NCBI GenBank assembly: GCA_946478715.1 | Contig: CAMLDA010000028.1 | Span: forward strand, 1-7,678 | DNA: 7,678 nucleotides | Origin: an uncultured Candidatus Saccharibacteria bacterium | GTDB taxonomy: Bacteria; Patescibacteria; Saccharimonadia; Saccharimonadales; UBA10212 | Direction: 5' to 3' | In this document: positions 5,641 to 7,678 of the stretch, piece by piece | Position numbering within the stretch: position 1 is the first letter of the stretch | Layout of the letters: every line of letters begins with the position of its first letter | The notes under the pieces: model-generated | The model's database searches: none | What the model was told of the DNA's origin: nothing | Seen by the model: the letters and a program-made list of their open reading frames with translations, nothing else | Position numbers and translations under genes: made by a program

Positions 5641-6084
5641 TTAGCCTCTTAGCATATTATGAGACGACCTGTTAATCAGGTCTGCCGAGGCTGCAATTGA
5701 CTGAGCGGCTACGTTCATCTGCGATGAGCTCTGGTTCATCCCTCCGACTGCCGCATGGATATCCATAGCGGACTTTGACATCAGCTCGGCATTTACCCTG
5801 CCGCCATACATCAGCGCCAGATCACGGTCACCGAGCCTGACAGCGGCTTCGTATGCTTTAGAGTAAACTCCGACTTTATCGTATTGCCTTACTCTTTCCA
5901 GAGCAGTAACGGCTGACATTAATGACGGGGCGTCCGTGGCTGTTTCTACGGCGGCGAGTATCTGATTATAATCAGGCTGCTGTTCTGCGGAAGGCGCATC
6001 TACTGCGGCCTCTGGAGCCGGTTCCGGCTGCGGCGGGGCGGCTTCCGGGACGGGAGGCATGACTTGGTGTTCCCCTTCACCCAT
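5641..6084 (-). CDS. Unrecognised Pro/Ala-rich small protein
   Basis: I do not recognise this 147-aa protein. Residues 8-36 are an acidic Pro/Ala/Glu-rich, probably disordered linker. Residues about 40-105 look like three helices of TPR-like length (YNQILAAVETATDA, SLMSAVTALERVRQYDK, YSKAYEAAVRLGDRDLALMY). The tail 106-147 is rich in Met, Ser, Asn and Ala, amphipathic and without Cys. There is no signal peptide or membrane segment, so it is likely cytoplasmic. The ATG at 6084 is well supported: AAAGGAA ends 6 nt upstream and a TTGACA box lies further up. It sits 72 bp downstream of pyrG in the same direction and ends exactly at the rpmA stop. A protein-interaction or scaffold role is only a guess from its composition. 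Confidence 0.75.
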   Translation of the reverse strand: MGEGEHQVMPPVPEAAPPQPEPAPEAAVDAPSAEQQPDYNQILAAVETATDAPSLMSAVTALERVRQYDKVGVYSKAYEAAVRLGDRDLALMYGGRVNAELMSKSAMDIHAAVGGMNQSSSQMNVAAQSIAASADLINRSSHNMLRG

Positions 6085-6090
6085 ATTATT

Positions 6091-6097
6091 TTCCTTT
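6091..6097 (-). promoter_or_regulatory. Ribosome binding site of the Pro/Ala-rich protein gene
   Basis: AAAGGAA ends 6 nt before ATG 6084, a good Shine-Dalgarno match with normal spacing. It settles the start codon of this otherwise unrecognised gene and supports the gene being real. Confidence 0.6.
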
Positions 6098-6107
6098 CGT
6101 TTTTATT

Positions 6108-6137
6108 TTTATTCAGCTGAGAATGATTTTATGTCAA
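6108..6137 (-). promoter_or_regulatory. Candidate promoter with consensus -35 TTGACA
   Basis: The minus strand carries a perfect TTGACA at 6137-6132 in the 72-bp gap after pyrG. At 16-20 bp downstream the sequence is A-rich (TGAATAAAAAT) with no clean TATAAT, so the -10 is weak or unassigned. The predicted leader is about 20-25 nt and contains the AAAGGAA ribosome site. It would let the Pro/Ala-rich gene be expressed separately from pyrG. Confidence 0.45.
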
Positions 6138-6156
6138 ATATTTTACAAAGTAAATG

Positions 6157-7678
6157 CTACTTGTTAGCAAGGGCGGCCTTAATGAAGGCCGTGAACAGCG
6201 GATGCGGGCGGCCGGGACGACTGCGGAATTCCGGGTGCGCCTGTGTACCTAAAAAGAATGGGTGGTCAACGGCTTCTACCATCTCTACCAGGCGTCCGTC
6301 TGGCGAGGTGCCGCTGATTTTTAAACCCCATTCCTGGTATTGTTCGCGGTAATCATTGTTAGCTTCGTAACGGTGCCTGTGGCGCTCCGCGATTTCAGCC
6401 TGCCCGTAAATCTTACGGGCTTTGGTGCCGCCGGCCAAGACGCACTTCCAGTCGCCCAGCCGCATGGTGCCGCCGGTATTTTCTTTGCCGACCTGCTCTT
6501 CCATGGTGCTGATTACCGGATTAGGCGTCACCGGATTAAATTCGGTTGAATTAGCCTCTGCCAGCCCGGCTTTCCGGGCCAGAGCGATGATAGATATCTG
6601 CATACCTAGGCAGATGCCCAGATACGGCAGCCTGTTGTCATAGGCGTATGCCGCCGCCCAGACTTTTCCTTCTGAGCCCCTGCTTCCAAACCCCGGCAAG
6701 CCCACTACGCCATGCATATCTTTTATCACTTCCCTATACTGTTTATCTTTTTCCAGCTGCTCGGCGTCAATCCAGGTAATTGCAACGTTGACATCGCTGG
6801 CCCAGCCTGCCGATTTAAGCGCTTCTGTCAGGGACATATAGGTGTCCTGGTTATCCAGGTATTTGGCGATCAGGCCGATTCTGACTGTTTTGCGGTAGTT
6901 AGTCTGGGCGCTTTTGACTACCCGTTTCCAGCCCGTTAAATTAACCGGCATCCGGCGCAGGCCAAGACGGTTTGTAATAACATCGCCGATGCCGCTGTCT
7001 TCCAGGGTCAAGGGTACCTGATAGATTGTTTTGGCATTAGGCAGTAAAACTATCGCTTCTTTGTCCACTCCCGAAAAAAGGCTAAGTTTGGCCAGGATGG
7101 ACTTGGGCGGTTTCACTTCTGAGCGGGCTACCAGGACATCCGGCACTATACCCAGCCCCCGCAGTTCCCGCACGGCGTTCTGGGCCGGCTTGGTCTTGAA
7201 TTCACCGCTGGCTCCCAGGAAAGGCACGTAGACCACGTGGACGAACAGGCAGTTTTCCAGCCCGACGCGCAGCGCCAGCTCCCTGATTGCCTCTATGAAG
7301 CTAAGCGACTCGTAATCGCCTACCGTGCCGCCGACTTCAACTATATGGACGTCAAAGCCCTTTCCGGCTTTGATTATGGTTTCCTGGATATGGTTGGTGA
7401 CGTGGGGGATTATCTGGACGGTCTTTCCCAAGTATTTACCGGCCCTTTCAGCGTCAATAACTTCCCGCAGGACACGGCCGGACATCAGACTGCTGGCCGA
7501 TGTGAGCTCTATATCCAGAAAGCGCTCGTAATGCCCAAGGTCCAGATCGGTTTCGGCGCCGTCAAAAGTAACAAAACATTCGCCGTGCTCCGCCGGGTTA
7601 AGCGTGCCGGCGTCCACGTTAAGATAAGGATCGCACTTTTGGATGTTTACGGACAGGCCTCTGGCTTTAAGGATAGTG
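6157..7678 (-). CDS. pyrG: CTP synthase (N-terminus outside window)
   Basis: PyrG makes CTP from UTP, ATP and glutamine, the last step of de novo pyrimidine nucleotide synthesis. The frame is open to the right edge and gives about 506 codons. Comparison with E. coli suggests only about 26 residues are missing, including the P-loop GGVVSSLGKG. The synthase domain shows QKCDPYLNVDAGTLNP near the edge, HGECFVTFDGAETDLDLGHYERF, VGGTVGDYES with the Mg-binding acid, and the UTP-site run ASGEFKTKPAQNAVRELRGLGIVPD. The glutaminase domain has the nucleophile Cys in YLGICLGMQ (codon at 6612-6610) and the His and Glu of GTQAHPEF (codons at 6237-6235 and 6231-6229). The oxyanion loop, usually VPGGFG, reads GLPGFG here (6702-6685). 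The GTG at 7617 is an internal Val (LNVDAGT), not the start. Confidence 0.96.
   Translation of the reverse strand, partial: TILKARGLSVNIQKCDPYLNVDAGTLNPAEHGECFVTFDGAETDLDLGHYERFLDIELTSASSLMSGRVLREVIDAERAGKYLGKTVQIIPHVTNHIQETIIKAGKGFDVHIVEVGGTVGDYESLSFIEAIRELALRVGLENCLFVHVVYVPFLGASGEFKTKPAQNAVRELRGLGIVPDVLVARSEVKPPKSILAKLSLFSGVDKEAIVLLPNAKTIYQVPLTLEDSGIGDVITNRLGLRRMPVNLTGWKRVVKSAQTNYRKTVRIGLIAKYLDNQDTYMSLTEALKSAGWASDVNVAITWIDAEQLEKDKQYREVIKDMHGVVGLPGFGSRGSEGKVWAAAYAYDNRLPYLGICLGMQISIIALARKAGLAEANSTEFNPVTPNPVISTMEEQVGKENTGGTMRLGDWKCVLAGGTKARKIYGQAEIAERHRHRYEANNDYREQYQEWGLKISGTSPDGRLVEMVEAVDHPFFLGTQAHPEFRSRPGRPHPLFTAFIKAALANK
6174..6191. repeat. Perfect 7-bp inverted repeat at the 3' end of pyrG
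   Basis: CGGCCTT and AAGGCCG flank a 4-base loop, forming a GC-rich hairpin about 15 bases before the pyrG stop, within the codons for AFIKAA. On the pyrG strand no T-run follows it, so it is not a standard intrinsic terminator. It may be an mRNA 3'-end structure or simply a result of the codons used. Confidence 0.35.

Noticed and set aside
6139..6166. AT-rich imperfect hairpin after pyrG as terminator
   Set aside because: ACAAGTA and TACTTTGT pair only with a bulge, the stem is weak, and there is no clear T-tract, so a terminator is not supported.
7615..7617. GTG at 7617 as the start of pyrG
   Set aside because: The frame continues upstream to the window edge with conserved CTP synthase sequence (IQKCDPYLNV), so this is an internal Val.
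1..7678. Novel defence, mobile or CRISPR system
   Set aside because: No repeats with regular spacing, transposase, integrase, phage or toxin-antitoxin genes were seen; most genes are housekeeping types.

Overview
The window is a compact, gene-dense bacterial segment of moderate GC content. TGA is used as an ordinary stop by four genes, so this is the standard bacterial code and not the UGA-to-Gly code of Gracilibacteria or Absconditabacteria. Short divergent housekeeping proteins (a 367-aa XseA, a drifted L27), many one- to eight-base overlaps and near-leaderless starts best fit a small-genome Patescibacteria/CPR member, most likely Saccharibacteria (TM7). That placement is inference; no rRNA or other phylogenetic marker is present.

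Layout: (1) Bases 1-4147 are all minus strand. A UPF0104-type membrane protein, xseA, xseB and a FAM173-like methyltransferase overlap one another as one translationally coupled unit. They are followed by a single-pass membrane protein with a PsbP-like outer domain, then a degenerate histidine-kinase-like protein that runs off the left edge. (2) Bases 4148-4166 form a very short divergent promoter region in which two -10 hexamers on opposite strands overlap. (3) Bases 4167-5640 are plus strand: a Trm11/TrmG10-like methyltransferase followed 4 bp later by rpmA (L27). (4) Bases 5641-7678 are minus strand: a small unrecognised Pro/Ala-rich protein with its own promoter, whose stop codon directly abuts that of rpmA, and upstream of it pyrG (CTP synthase), whose N-terminus lies beyond the right edge.

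Most genes are housekeeping: DNA repair nuclease (xseAB), tRNA or other macromolecule methylation, ribosome structure and CTP synthesis. There are no RNA genes, insertion sequences, CRISPR arrays, phage genes or gene-free stretches over 300 bases; the largest gap is 72 bp. I did not find a new defence or mobile system. The points most worth following are the apparent CTG start and missing catalytic His of the kinase-like protein, the shared divergent promoter, the missing motif IV in the Trm11-like enzyme, and a changed oxyanion-loop sequence in CTP synthase.
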